Shown here in pieces: positions 11,764 through 22,589 of a stretch of 64,000 nt of DNA. The notes beneath the pieces were generated by a model that saw only the letters and a list, made by a program, of their open reading frames with translations, was not told the DNA's origin and ran no database searches. Made by a program: the position numbers and the translations under genes. The DNA lies in the NCBI GenBank assembly GCA_905221605.1, contig CAJNDS010000001.1, positions 2,092,525 to 2,156,524 of the forward strand, written 5' to 3'. Every line of letters begins with the position of its first letter. Within the stretch, counting starts at the first letter, position 1. Origin of the DNA: Symbiodinium natans. Taxonomy: Eukaryota; Sar; Dinophyceae; Suessiales; Symbiodiniaceae.

Positions 11764-11819
11764 TGACCGACTCCCCAAAAGTCCCCACATCTGACCCTGC
11801 CTAGCAGCTAGAAGTCCTC

Positions 11820-11822
<3 letters not shown>

Positions 11823-11857
<35 letters not shown>

Positions 11858-12020
11858 AGAGAGAGAGAGGGAGAGGGAGAGGGAGAGGGAGAGGGAGAGG
11901 GAGAGGGACAGGGCGAGGGCGAGGGGGAGCGGGAGAGGGAGAGGGAGAGGGAGAGGCAGAGGGAGAGGGAGAGGGAGAGGGAGAGGGAGAGGGGGAGGGG
12001 GAGGGGGAGGGGGAGGGAGA
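11823..12020 (+). repeat. (GA)n to (GGGAGA)n to (GGGGGA)n array
   Basis: The unit grows from GA to GGGAGA to GAGGGGG along 200 bp. All frames through it are low-complexity artefacts. Confidence 0.95.
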
Positions 12021-12141
12021 CTCAAACCCCAAACCCTAAACCCTAAACCCCCTAAACCCTGAACCCCCTTGACCCTCAACCCCTAAGCCCTGAAGCCCCA
12101 GAACCGGAGGCTACGCACCCAAAGACGCGCGGGTTCTTTTG

Positions 12142-12501
12142 TAAGGGTAGTTGCATGGTCCCTTGAAACCCAAGGATCCATACTTCAGAGCCCGCCTGTA
12201 AAGAAAGGTTTAGGGTTTAGGGTTGTGGGTGTAGGGTTTAGTGTTTAGTGTTTTCGGGTTTAGGGTTTAGGGTTTGGTTAAGGGTTAGGGGTTTAGGGTT
12301 TAGGGTTTAGGGTTTAGGGTTTAGGGTTTAGGGTTTAGGGTTTAGGGTTTAGGGTTTAGGGTTTAGGGTTTAGGGTTTAGGGTTTAGGGTTTAGGGTTTA
12401 GGGTTTAGGGTTTAGGGTTTAGGGTTTAGGGTTTAGGGTTTAGGGTTTAGGGTTTAGGGTTTAGGGTTTAGATCATCAAGGGACTATGAAACTACCCTTA
12501 G
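12142..12501. mobile_element. Family G element with a (TTTAGGG)n array grown inside it
   Basis: The left end TAAGGGTAGTTGCATGGTCCC and right end GGGACTATGAAACTACCCTTA are the family-G termini. Between them lie about 100 bp of decayed repeat and about 180 bp of near-perfect TTTAGGG (12291-12470). Other copies are about 92-145 bp, so the array appears to have expanded after insertion. Confidence 0.65.
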
Positions 12502-12514
12502 ATCTTTCCAGGAA

Positions 12515-12600
12515 CGAGGGAATTAGGCATCTCATGTCCCCCCCATGCATACCCTTTATACGGATTATACTAGGGTACCTACTCCCCTCATTCCCTACAG
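12515..12600. mobile_element. MITE-like element, family E (AGGGAATGAGG ends)
   Basis: It begins ACGAGGGAATTAGGCATCTCAT and ends GGTACCTACTCCCCTCATTCCCT. The middle has CATACCCTTTATACGG. Relatives are at 21183-21268 and 62431-62559. Confidence 0.7.
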
Positions 12601-12841
12601 CGAGACCCTAAACCCTAAAAACCTTAAAACCCTAAACCCAAAACCCGAAGCCCTATACCTAGACCCTAAACCCTAAACCCTAAACCCTAAACCCTAAACC
12701 CTAAACCCTGAACCCTGAACCCTGAACCCTGAACCCTGAACCCTGAACCCTGAACCCTGAACCTTAACCCTGACCTGTAGAGAAAAAGCTGGGAGCACGC
12801 ACTCCCGCACGGAGCTCAGCTCCACCAGGTGCTCAACCAAC

Positions 12842-13020
12842 GGCTGATAATGGGGCCTGTAGGGTTTGGGGTTTAGGGTTAGGGGTTTAGGGTTTAGGGT
12901 TTAGGGTTTGGGTTTTAGGGTTTAGGGTTTAGGGTTTAGGGTTTAGGGTTTAGGGTTTAGGGTTTAGGGTTTAGGGTTTAGGGTTTAGGCTTACCAGAGG
13001 CTGATAATGGGGCCTCGCCC
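12842..13020 (+). repeat. TTTAGGG array bracketed by the direct repeat GGCTGATAATGGGGCCT
   Basis: GGCTGATAATGGGGCCT at 12842 recurs at 13003. Between them is a TTTAGGG array. The left copy touches a candidate exon (12858-12783). It looks like an insertion or an intron created with a duplicated flank. Confidence 0.75.
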
Positions 13021-13220
13021 GCGGGCGCTTCGGTTTAGGTTTTGGGGGTGATGGGGTTTTCGGGTGTAGGGTTTAGGGTTTGGGGTTTAGGATTTAGGGT
13101 TTAGGGTTTGGGGATTAGGGTTTAGGGTTTGGGGTTGGGGGTTTAGGGTTAGGGGATTAGGGTTTAGGGTTTGGGGTTTAGGGTTGAGGGTTAGGGCTTG
13201 GGGTTCTGAAGGTTTTGAGG

Positions 13221-13320
13221 TCGGGATGCTCCCCCTTATACTAACAGTCCTTAATAGGGATTTCAGAACCCCTATTATAATCACTAGTCCGGACTGTTGG
13301 TATAGGGGGGAACATGCCAA
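13221..13320. mobile_element. MITE-like element, family 1
   Basis: The left end TCGGGATGCTCCCCCTTATA and right end TATAGGGGGGAACATGCCAA are inverted. The core is AACAGTCCTTAATAGGGATT followed by its approximate complement. It is flanked on both sides by TTTAGGG variants. Confidence 0.75.
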
Positions 13321-14252
13321 GACTTAGGGTTTAGGGTTTAGGGTTTAGGGTTTAGGGTTTAGGGTTTAGGGTTTAGGGTTTAGGGTTTAGGGTTTAGGGT
13401 TTGCAGTTTGGGGTTTAGGGCTTAGGGTTTGGGGTCAGGGTTTCTGAAGGTTTTGAGGTTGGGGGTATTAGGGTTTTTGGGGTTTTAGGTGTCTTTGCTA
13501 GCTCAAGAGTAAATACGTGTGCTTCTTATTGCAGTTAGAACCCTAATTCCTAATTAAGGGTTTACAGGTTTATGATGGGTCCGTATTTGGAGGTGTGGGT
13601 TACTCAGAACCAAACTACCGGCAACTGCAGCTTCACGCTCCAGAGTCCTAGACCGCCACCCAACTGCACCCTCAGCCCTCAACCCGAAACCCTAAACCCT
13701 TACCCCTAAACCCTAAAACATAAACCCTAAACCCTAAACCCTAAACCGCAAACCCCAAACCCCAAACCCCAAACCCCAAACCCCAAACCCTAAACCCTAA
13801 ACCCTAAACCCTAAACCCAACCCCCCCCCCCCCCCTCCCTCCAGGACCCTGGCACGAAGCCCGCAGGACTCAGGACCAGCGCCAAGAGGCGTTGGAAGAT
13901 CGAGAGAGCCGAGGAGACCAGCCTCACTGGGGTTTGGGCTGGGTTTAGGGTTTAGGGTTTAGGGTATAGGGTATAGGGTTTAGGGTTTAGGGTTCAGGGT
14001 TCAGGGTTCAGGGTTCAGGGTTCCCGAAAACCCAACTCTGCGCTGGTACGCCCCGAAACCCTAAACACATGTCTCAACTAGGGTCCCATATTTGGGGGGT
14101 CCTGCTTTTTTTAGGTGGGGACCCCAAAAGGGAACCTAGCTCAGCTCCTTATTGTAATTGTTACAACAACCCAAAAGCTTAAAGTCCTAAACCCTAAACC
14201 CTAAACCCTAAACCCTAAACCCTAAACCCTAAACCCTAAACCCTAAACCCTA

Positions 14253-14320
14253 AACAGCATAAACAGCCTAAACAGCCTAAACAGCCTAAACAGCCTAAAC
14301 AGCCTAAACAGCCTAAACCC
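14253..14320 (+). repeat. (AACAGCCTA)n nonamer block inside a CCCTAAA array
   Basis: Six units of AAACAGCCT sit between CCCTAAA runs. They resemble CCCTAAA with an AG insertion that then amplified. Confidence 0.8.
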
Positions 14321-15371
14321 TAAACCCTAAACCCTAAACCAGAAGAAAGCCGAGCAAATGCACTGGGCGCCAAGGCGTCGCCCCTGTGGATGGTGCCAGC
14401 GCGGGCAGCGTCGACCTTGCGCTGGCTAGAGTAAAAAGACGGTTTAGGTGGTTTAGGGTTTAAGGTTTAGGGTTTAGGGGGTTTAGGGTTTAGGGGGTTA
14501 AGGGTTTAGGGGGTTTAGGGTTTAGGGGGTTTAGGGGGTTTAGGGGGTTTAGGGTTTAGGGTTTAAGGTTTAGGGCTTAGTGTTTAGGGTTTGGGCTTAG
14601 GGTTATTAGGGTTGTGGGGGGGGGGGGGGGGGGGGGGGGGGTGCTGGGGATCTTTACGGCTTCGCGGCTTAGTTCGGGGCTGCTTAAGGCTTGAGCCTTA
14701 GAACAGCAATGAAGATCACATCACACGCCCCCTTGAATTTGTTTTGTGACCCAAACCTTAAACCTTAAACCTTAAACCCTAAACCCTAAACCCTTAACCC
14801 TTAACCCTAAACCCTAAACCCCTGAGCTGCACGCCCGTCACCAGGCGTGGGCGCAATGACCTCAACCTGGCCGCTTGAGAGGGTTAGGCGTTTAGCGTAT
14901 CGGGTTGAGGGTTTAGGGTTTAGGGTTTAGGGTTTCGGGTTAGGGAGGTTGGGGTTAAGGGTTCAGGTTAAGGAGGGTTCGGGGTTAAGGGTTAGGGTTT
15001 GAGGAAGGTTCAGGGATTTCGGGACGAGAGGTTAAGGAGGGTTTAGAGTTTAGGGATTAGGGTGTCTCAAGGGATTAGAGACTTTTAGGGTTTAGGGTTT
15101 AGGGTTTAGGGGTCTAGGGATCTAGGTGCCTACATCCCCCCCCCCCCCCCTGGCAAGTTTAGGTTCTTAGGATGGACTTTAGGGTTCAGGGTGGCGGGGT
15201 TGCGGTTCAGGGTCTTCATAAGGCTTTAGGGCTTTAGGGCTTTAGGGTTTAGAGTTCGGGGTTGTGGTTTAGGGTCTATTCGGGGTTTAGGGCAATCTGC
15301 GAAAGGTGTAGTTTGTGTTCAAGGTCCCTTTTTGTCTAGTTCTAGTTCAGGGGGTGTAGGGTTGCCTTAGT

Positions 15372-15478
15372 TGCTGAGTTCATAAGCCCCAAGAAGTGTA
15401 CACTTTCAGCTCTATAGGGTAGTATAGTATCCCCAAAACGTGTAAAGTGTACTCATTCAGCTACTCAGTTGCTGGTGT
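15372..15478. mobile_element. MITE-like element, family J (GTTGCTGAGTTCATAAGC)
   Basis: It begins GTTGCTGAGTTCATAAGCCCC and ends TACTCATTCAGCTACTCAGTTGC, with AAGTGTACACTTTC and GTATAGTATCCCCAAAACGTGTAAAGTG inside. It is related to the intron element at 60462-60576. Confidence 0.8.
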
Positions 15479-17413
15479 GAAATTCAGGTTCAGGGCACAG
15501 GCTTTGGGTTGTCTCTTGGAGAAGCACAGCACGGGCACGTACCAATGACCTCTAACAGTTACTTAGGGGTTTAGGGTTTAGGGTAGGACCGTTTGCATAA
15601 GGGGGCACATACCGATGACCTCTGGTAGTGATGCGTTCAACTGGGTCACCCAGGCTGCCTCGGAAACTACGCTCCAATGAATATGTAGAAGAACAATCCC
15701 TACATTGCCCCGAATAAGGACGAACAGATTCCGTTTTAAGCAAAAAGTACGAAAGTACTGTTGCCACGAGTCTATGTGAGCTGAAACCTCTCGCCCTCTA
15801 AAGGTCCCTAAACCCTAGACCCTCAACCCTAAACTCTAAACCCTAAGCCCAAACCCTCCCACACTAAACCCTGAACCCTGAGCTCTAAACCCTGAGCCTG
15901 CAGCGCCGGGCTCCGGAAACCAACAAAGGGCCGACCAAGGCTTGCGTCGCCCGGGGCCTCGGGATAGGGCTTAGGGCTTGGGGCTTAGGGTTTAGGGTTT
16001 AGGGCTTAGGGTTTAGGGTTTAGGGCTTAGGGCATAGGGCATAGGGTTTAGGCTTCCAGGAAGGGGCGTTTTGACCTTTGCCGGGTTCGGGTTTCCTTCC
16101 TCTTTTGTGAACCCTAAACCCTAAACCCGAAACCCTAAACCCTAAACCCTAAACCCGAATCCCTGTAATTTTGGGGGCATAAATCTGTCAAGATGTCGAT
16201 CTGTCAGCCGGCTCGAGGCCTCTGGCATCTGGGAGCACTGACAGTGGAACATACCCTGAACCCTAAACCCTAAACCCTGAACCCAAAACCCTGAACCCGA
16301 AACCCTACACCCTAAACCCTAAGCCCTAAACCCTAAGAGCTTGGAGGTTCTGTAAGCGGCCCTGACCGTAAAAATGCCTTGTACGTAGGGTACCCAATCA
16401 AAGGGCCCAGACAATTTCCCAGATGAACCGCAACCTCCCCCCCTTAGGATTCATGTGATCCCTAGAGTCAACGTACTCCGACAGGCTTCTAGCGTTTAGG
16501 GTTTAGGGTTTAGGGTTTAGGGTTTAGGGTTTAGGGTTTAGGGTTTTACTAGACTTTTGCTGACACATGAATGTTAAACCCCAAAAGCCAGGCTCCACAG
16601 TAACCCAGGAACCCTAAACCCCAAAACCCCTTTTATTGGTTTGAAGGGTCTTTGCAAGAGAGCCGAACCCCCAAAGACGAGGAACCAGGGGGCCCCAACT
16701 CTGGGTCCTAGAACAGTAAACCCAACACCTAAACCCGAAAGCCCTAAACTTCAACCCTAAACCCAAATTTCTAAAGCCGAAAACGCTGAACTTAAACGCC
16801 AAAACCCAAATAAACCCTTAACTTACGTCCGTCGTAGCTCTTGACTCTTTCATACTCGCGAAGACACCCCCGAGCAGGAGAACAGAACTCCATCAATGGG
16901 CTTGTCGCGCGACTTCCACTGCGACTTTGGTACCCATTAGGGTTTAGGGTTTAGGGTTTAGGGTTTAGGGTTTAGGGTTTAGGGTTTAGGGTTTAGGGTT
17001 TAGGGTTTAGGGCCGAAAACTTAGCCTCACCTAGGAGAGTAGTAAAAAAAACTAAACTTTTAGCTGCCTTATTAAGAAAGTCAATAAGCCCAAAAAGGCT
17101 AAAGATCTAAAGTTACAGTAAAGCACCACAAAGAAAACAGCCTACGACTTTCTTGCCTCAAAGCTCATCGCGGTGGGCGTTCCGGCCGACGGGGTCGGTG
17201 CTTTCAAAAAATCACCATGGGTGTGATTGCGAGAAGATATGCGCGTCACTGACTGCAAAAAAACCCTAAACCCTAAACCCTAAACCCTAAACCCTAAACC
17301 CTAAACTCATGGTAACAATCACTCGGGGACTCCCCCCTCTCCCCCTCAAGGCATTCGAGGGGCTGCAGCGCTAAAACCTGCAGCAAACAGAAAACACTTC
17401 ACAAGCCTTAAAG

Positions 17414-17484
17414 TTTGGGAGGTTCCTTTTTTCTAGGGGATACAACAGTCCCTATTAAGGACGGTCCAAGGGGGAACATCCCAA
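17414..17484. mobile_element. MITE-like element, family 1, short copy
   Basis: It has a degenerate left end TTTGGGAGGTTCC and a good right end GGGGGAACATCCCAA, with AACAGTCCCTATTAAGGAC in the middle. It is shorter than its relatives and looks internally deleted. Confidence 0.6.
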
Positions 17485-18191
17485 CCTAAACCCTTTGAAC
17501 AGCCTCCTCCCCCCCTCCCTTTCTCTCCAGAAGAACATGCTCAACAACAAGCCCAGCACACAACCTTGAAAGACAAAAGCCGCCTAGCATAACCCACCAA
17601 GAAACTCAACAACCTTGACAAAAAGAAAACCCCCTTTAACCAGGGGCCAGGCCGGCCCGTACACGATGTCGCAGAGGATGCACCTTAAGGCGTTAAGCAT
17701 TTTTGCGCTTTGCAGTTCAGGGGCCAGGTCTTACGGGGATTTTGGGTTCAAGGGTTCAAGGGTTCAGGGTTTAAGGACTAGGGGCTTGGGTTTGGGGTTC
17801 GGGGTCGAGGATTCATGCATCTCGAACCCTAACCCTACAACCCTAAACCCTAAAACCTAGAACCCAAACCGCTGAAGTCCAGGATCAGATGCCTAAAGCT
17901 CCCCCAAGCACCACAGCATTTAGGGTTTGGGGTTTAGGGTCGAAGGTCCTTGAGGGTTTCCGGGCGGAACTAAGCCATTTACAGTCCTCCCGAATTTAAT
18001 AGCTTCAGGTCCAGAAAGGGGGTTTAGGGTTTAGGGGTTAGGCTTTCGGACAGAAAGTATCCGCTTTCGAAGTGGCATAGTTCTTCACAGTGGCCGAAGC
18101 CTTAACCCCCTAACCCCTTACCCGGCTGTACGTAATCGGCGTTTTCTGCGATGCAAAGGAGAGGGGCCCTTTGACTTGTCGTCTTCGGATG

Positions 18192-21100
18192 CTAGGGCTG
18201 AACATGCGCTCGCTGCGTCTCATATTCCTCCAGCACTTGCACCACTTTAGCATGGCGGTTTCCTTTCATTATGGCTGTGTCGCCACCCTCGTCGACCAAG
18301 TCCGCGTCGGCGCCGGCCTCCACCAGCAATCGCACGACTCCATCATGGCCCCTCTCAGCGGCCCACATCAGGGCTGTGCGGCCCTTCTTGTCGGCCAAAT
18401 CCTTGTTGGCACCGGCCTCCATCAGCGACCGCACAACCGCCACGATGCCTTCGCGAGCTGCGAGGATCAGGGCTGTGCGGCCTGCCTTGTCGGCCAAGTC
18501 CTTGCCAGCACCGGCTTCCAACAACAAGCGTGCTATTTCAACCTTGAACTCGACAATTGCGATGGTCAAAGCAGTACCGCCGGTCTTGTCGGCCACATTC
18601 ATGTCGGCGCCGGCCTGCACCAGCAATCGCGCGACGTCAACATGGCCTCTCCCTGCTGCGATCATCAGGGCTGTATGGCCATTCTTGTTGACCGCGTCCT
18701 TGTCCGCGCCTGCCTCCACGAGCAATCGCACCACGGCAACGTGGCCTGGAGTTGCTGCGAAGATCAGGGCTGTGCGACGACCCTTCGTGGTCACGTCCTT
18801 GTCGGCACCGGCCTCCATCAGCAATCGCACAACTTCCACATGGCCTCCGCGAGCTGCGAGCATCATGGCTGTAAGGGGAGTGTCTGCAGACATCGAAATC
18901 CCGTCTGGACACAATAAATGCCCAGCCGTGGCAGGAGGAAGATTGTGGGCCGAGTCCTTGTCGGCGCCGGCCTCCAACAGCAAGCGTGCGACTTCAGCAT
19001 GGCCCGCTCGACATGCCTTGGGAGCCCAAACGGGACTTCTCAAATTCTGGGCCATCATTAGACCCTATAATCCCAAAGGATCCATGTACCTATATAGTAT
19101 ATACTTGGGCCTTAAAGGGGTTCCTATATAGTAGCTTTAGGGCCCAAGTATATACTATACAGGACATGGGGAATTACATTATATGCCCTGTGCGACTCGA
19201 ACCTCTCTTATAGAAGGTACCAGGATGGGCTATTAGGGCCCTCTAACCCCCATAAAACAGCCCTATAAACGGCCCATAAGAGTAAGGATGATAAGGTCAA
19301 ATCGGCCATCCTGGTACAGTATGTGGACCATGACCATAACCTCTTTTCGGGTTCGTCTAGTCCCGGAGGCGCCTCCATAAGTGGCGCCAGACCAGTCCTG
19401 GGGGGACCAAATGGGGGCCATAGACCCTACACTACTCTACTCCCTATCAAGGTCATGAACCCTAAACTTGGGGCCATATACCCTACACTACTATACTCCC
19501 TATTCAGGTCATGAACCCGAAACTTGGGGCCATATACCCTACACTACTAGAATTCCTATGCAGGTCATGAACCCGAAAAAATTGGGGCCATATGCCCTAC
19601 ACTACTATCATGCCCTTTTAGGATTATGCTCCATATTAAGGTCATGAACCCTAAACTTGGGGCCATATGCCCTACACTGCTATAATTCCCTATTAAGGTA
19701 ATGAACCCGAAAAAATTGGGACCATATATACCCTACACTACTATACTTCCCTTCTAGGATTATGCTCCAAATTAAGGTCATGCAACCCAAACTTGGAGCC
19801 ATATGCCCTACACTACTATACTTCCCTTTTAGGATTCTAGGCTGCCCAGTAACCAAGGCTTAAAAAAGGGCGCCCTTCTTTGCTTAAAGGGGTTTATAAG
19901 GGAACCTAAACCCCCCCAAAAAGGGAATAAGGGTACTACTGGGCATCCTAGAATTACCCTAAAGCCTGAAGCTTAACGCCCAAAACCTCAACCCTAAAAA
20001 AATCAACGGAGCCTTGAGCCCTAAACCCAAAACCCTTTAAGGATTCGTTTGGTCCACAAGGAGGTCCTTGGGGCCAAGTTTGGGTCCGCGGGCAGCCGCA
20101 GAAGGGATTCGACCTGGAGGGCTTCGGAAGATTCGGACGAGGGTTTAGGGTTTAGGGTTTAGGGTTTAGGGTTTAGGGTTTAGGGTTTAGGGTTTAGGGT
20201 TTAGGGTTTAGGGTTTAGGGTTTAGGGTTTAGGTTTAGGGTTTAGGGTTTAGGGTTTAAGGTTTAGGATTTAGGGTTTAGGGTTTAGGGTTTAGGGTTCA
20301 CTTTGGTGTCCTCAGAAAAACCCCTGCAACCACCCCTGCAGCCCGTTATATATCACCTGATATAGGGGCCTCAAACGTTAGAACAGGGTTTTAGGGGGCA
20401 TTATAGCATAACTATAAAGGGGCCATAAGGGAATACGACTAGTCATTTATTCCGACCCCTACATGACATGATTGCCCCGGTCACACTGGAAAACCCTAAA
20501 ACCAAAAAAACAAAACCCTAAAACCCTAAAACCTTGAAACCCTAAAACCCTGAAACCCTGAGCCCTAAATCCCAAAAACCCTAAGCCCTTAAACGCGCGC
20601 CTTGTCTACTGAGCCAGCCCTGGCAGCGGCTGCGAGCTCGTCCACTGTCTGGCAATCAGCGGAGAAAGCTTGCAGAACCTGCACCATCGTGGGGGTGCTT
20701 TTAAAAAATGATCATTGTTTGTTCCTTGTTGGGCTTAAGTATTCCTAAAAAAATAAAAATGATCTTTTTTGTTCCTTGTTGGATTTAAGTATTCGAAAAC
20801 AATGCAAACAGATAACAATGACCCAGGAGCGAGGTCCAGTTCCAGGGGAGAATCAAGCTTGTCATCGTCATCCAGGCTGGCGCCCCGGAAGATGAGCCTC
20901 TGCCTTTTGGGGACCATATGAACCCTTAAATTGGGGTCATACCCTATACTACTAGAATTCCTATTAATTAAGGTATATGAACCATATACCCTATACTACT
21001 CTAACTCCTATTCAGGTATATGAATCAAAAGGGTTCATTTGGTCCTCACGGTGCCTGAAGCGCGGGGGCAGGCCGTGCAGTTCATGCAGCCGCTGCTTCA

Positions 21101-21336
21101 CCTCCCTCACGCTCCTCACCTTACTGTTGGTTCAGGGTTTAGGGTTTAGGGTTTAGGGTTTAGAGTTTTGGGTTTAGAGTTTAGGGAATGAGGCACCCTT
21201 TATCCCCCTATATATACCCTTTATGGGATTATGTAGGGTATCTCATTCCCTCATTCCCTACTAAACAACAGCAAGTCACCTCCTCCAGCGGCATGCTTGT
21301 CAGCTCCTCCCCGGAGAGCATGCGCACGTGCAGCAT
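18192..21336 (-). CDS. Ankyrin-repeat protein 1 (dinoflagellate type)
   Basis: Exons on the minus strand are 21336-21280, 21119-21055, 20903-20831, 20678-20601, 20113 to about 20060, and a large exon from about 19035 to the stop near 18192. The first 91 codons give the N-terminal domain (MLHVRMLSGEELTSM, LHELHGLPPRFRQRL, LDSPLELDL). VESLLRLPADPNLA then leads into about eight ankyrin repeats (GHVEVVRLLMEAGADKD, TALMIAAGRGHVDVARLL). It ends in the charged tail EEYETQRAHVQP. Ankyrin repeats bind other proteins; no catalytic domain is seen. The first four donors are GT, GC, GC, GC. The join between the 20.1-kb exon and the large exon is not resolved because family-D sequence overlaps the exon end. 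One repeat carries an insertion (LPPATAGHLLCPDG). Confidence 0.88.
19070..19172. mobile_element. Palindromic element ending in TATATAGTATATACTTGGGCC
   Basis: TATAGTATATACTTGGGCC at 19093 pairs with GGGCCCAAGTATATACTATA at 19141, and ATCCATGTACC with GGACATGG outside it. A MITE-like foldback of about 100 bp. It lies immediately 5' of the large ankyrin exon of gene 1. Confidence 0.65.
19320..19820 (+). repeat. Family D-derived satellite in an ankyrin gene intron
   Basis: Units of roughly 55-85 bp of the form CTTGGGGCCATATACCCTACACTACTATA-CTCCCTATTCAGGTCATGAACCCGAA repeat at least six times with point changes and small insertions (TTTTAGGATTATGCTCC). The unit equals the inner part of family D elements, so an element core appears to have amplified in tandem. 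Confidence 0.8.
19836..19953. mobile_element. MITE-like element, family B
   Basis: The left end CTAGGCTGCCCAGTAACC pairs with TACTACTGGGCATCCTAG at the right. The interior AAAAAAGGGCGCCCTTCTTTG and the block AAGGGAACCTAAACCCCCCC are shared with 50969-51077. It lies in the long intron of ankyrin gene 1. Confidence 0.85.
20707..20800 (+). repeat. 46-bp tandem duplication making up ankyrin gene 1 intron 3
   Basis: ATGATCATTGTTTGTTCCTTGTTGGGCTTAAGTATTCCT is followed by ATGATCTTTTTTGTTCCTTGTTGGATTTAAGTATTCG. The AT-rich pair fills most of the 152-bp intron between 20831 and 20678. Confidence 0.85.
20904..21054. mobile_element. Family D element forming intron 2 of ankyrin gene 1
   Basis: The element ends are TTTTGGGGACCATATGAACCC and GGGTTCATTTGGTCCTCACGG, which are inverted. 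The whole 151-bp intron is this element. On the minus strand AGGCA occurs at both ends of the insertion (TTCAGGCACC and AAAAGGCAGAGG), consistent with a 5-bp target duplication. The GC of one copy is the donor. Confidence 0.85.
21183..21268. mobile_element. Family E element in intron 1 of ankyrin gene 1
   Basis: The ends TAGGGAATGAGGCACCC and GGGTATCTCATTCCCTCATTCCCTA are inverted around CCCCTATATATACCCTTTATGGG. It occupies half of the 160-bp intron between 21280 and 21119. Confidence 0.8.
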
Positions 21337-21593
21337 GCTGGCTCCAAACCCTAAACCCTAAACCCCATACCCTAAACCCTAAGTCTGGCACTCCAAAGCA
21401 AGCCGAAATGGCTGCAAAGGTCAAGAGCCTCTCTCTCAGTCCCAGCTACACCTCCCCCCAAAGACTTATCTAGTTCATGGTTGGGATTAATAAAAAAAAA
21501 GTACCCTTAAGTACCCTTGAAAATGTAAAATGGTACCCAACTATGACAAAGTTATATCTTAACCGTACACTTCCCCGTCAGGGGATGAGGAGT

Positions 21594-21689
21594 ACCTTGG
21601 GGACCAACTGAACCCTTAAAGGGTGTATGGTTCATTACCTTAATCGGAATTATAGTAGTACATTTTAGGATTCTTTTGGTCCCCAAGGT
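21594..21689. mobile_element. MITE-like element, family D, upstream of ankyrin gene 1
   Basis: The ends ACCTTGGGGACCAACTGAACCC and TTCTTTTGGTCCCCAAGGT are inverted. The core TGTATGGTTCATTACCTTAATCGGAATTATAGTAGTA resembles the satellite at 19320-19820. Confidence 0.85.
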
Positions 21690-22589
21690 ATGCAGTAAGG
21701 CTCTGGGCTTGCGGGTGGAGGATCCTAAATTTAGGGTTCGTGGAGGCTCACAGGAGTGAGCCAGAGGTCCAAGGTCTGCGACGCCATCTCTTGCACGAGC
21801 AGCGATTAGCACCTGGTTCTCTTGAGTCCAGACTCCGGGCTTCTTCATAAGACCCCCCCCCTGGCATCCCAAACCCCAAGCCCCAAGCCCTAAACCCTAA
21901 AACCTTGCATCCTAACCCCAAGCCCTAAGCCCTAAACCCTCTACCCTAGAGGCCCCAAACCCTGACCACTCAGACTCCCCAAAAGCCCTGAGGACCAGGC
22001 TGAATAACATTCTGCACAAAGGACACCTGCAAGGACAGGGGTGTAGGGCTTAGAGTTTGTGGTCGTTTATGCCCCAAAACCCCTCTTTAAAGGCTCTTAC
22101 GGGTCTTGGGTTTGGATAGCGCCAACTCTTACTTCTAAATACTAGAGGGTTAAGTATGTGAAGTACCACATAAACCCTAAACCCCTCAACTCTAAGCCCT
22201 AAACTCAGGAAATTCTCGATGGCTCATGGCTTAGCGCCCCAAACCCTCCACTCCACTCTTTCGGCACCTTGTACCTTTTCGGGTGCCTTTATGAAGGTTT
22301 GGGGTTTTGGGGCTTAGGGTTTAGGGTTTGGGGTGTAGAGTTTCGTGTTTAGCGTTTACCCGCACCGTCAAAGCACCCTTAAGCGGGTTGGCTCTTTTGG
22401 CGGGGGGGGGAGCAAAATCGAAGGACACTTGCCCAAATAAAAATAACAAGTGTAGCAGGGCAGCAAATTTTAACAAATTTGCAGAAAACCAACACATGCA
22501 TTTTGAAAAAGTCCATGCCAACACGTTTTTGTGAACCCTGAGGTCAGTCACGGTTCCCATCCTGCGTTTGCTTGTTGAGGGGTGTCCTC

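Larger units (their letters stand above)
7880..17860 (-). other. String of short open minus-strand segments, possible exons of an unrecognised gene
   Basis: Between repeat blocks are GC-rich islands that stay open on the minus strand and read like protein: 7957-7880 (SEKAVPEASGAPMFGAF), 8360-8297 (PTSPQSEAAYDEILGW), 9498-9417 (LLAAETRPDVNPCHSL), 10250-10155 (EAGVSELRREGGESLL), 10598-10533 (PAGIEGATFQRTDKHS), 12858-12783 (YQPLVEHLVELSSVREC), 13930-13850 (SSALSIFQRLLALVLSP), 14440-14341 (RKVDAARAGTIHRGDALA), 14882-14822 (SSGQVEVIAPTPGDG), 15964-15893 (PEAPGDASLGRPFVGF), 17215-17160 (KAPTPSAGTPTAMSFE) and 17725-17650 (LNALRCILCDIVYGPAW). I recognise no family. They could be the kinase's N-terminal extension or a separate gene. 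Joins were not worked out. Confidence 0.4.

Noticed and set aside
14253-14320. CRISPR-like regular array
   Set aside because: Units are 9 bp in direct contact with no spacers; it is a microsatellite derived from CCCTAAA.
18271-19131. Long plus-strand open frame opposite the ankyrin exon
   Set aside because: The minus strand gives clear ankyrin repeats; the plus frame is the antisense shadow of a GC-rich repeat.
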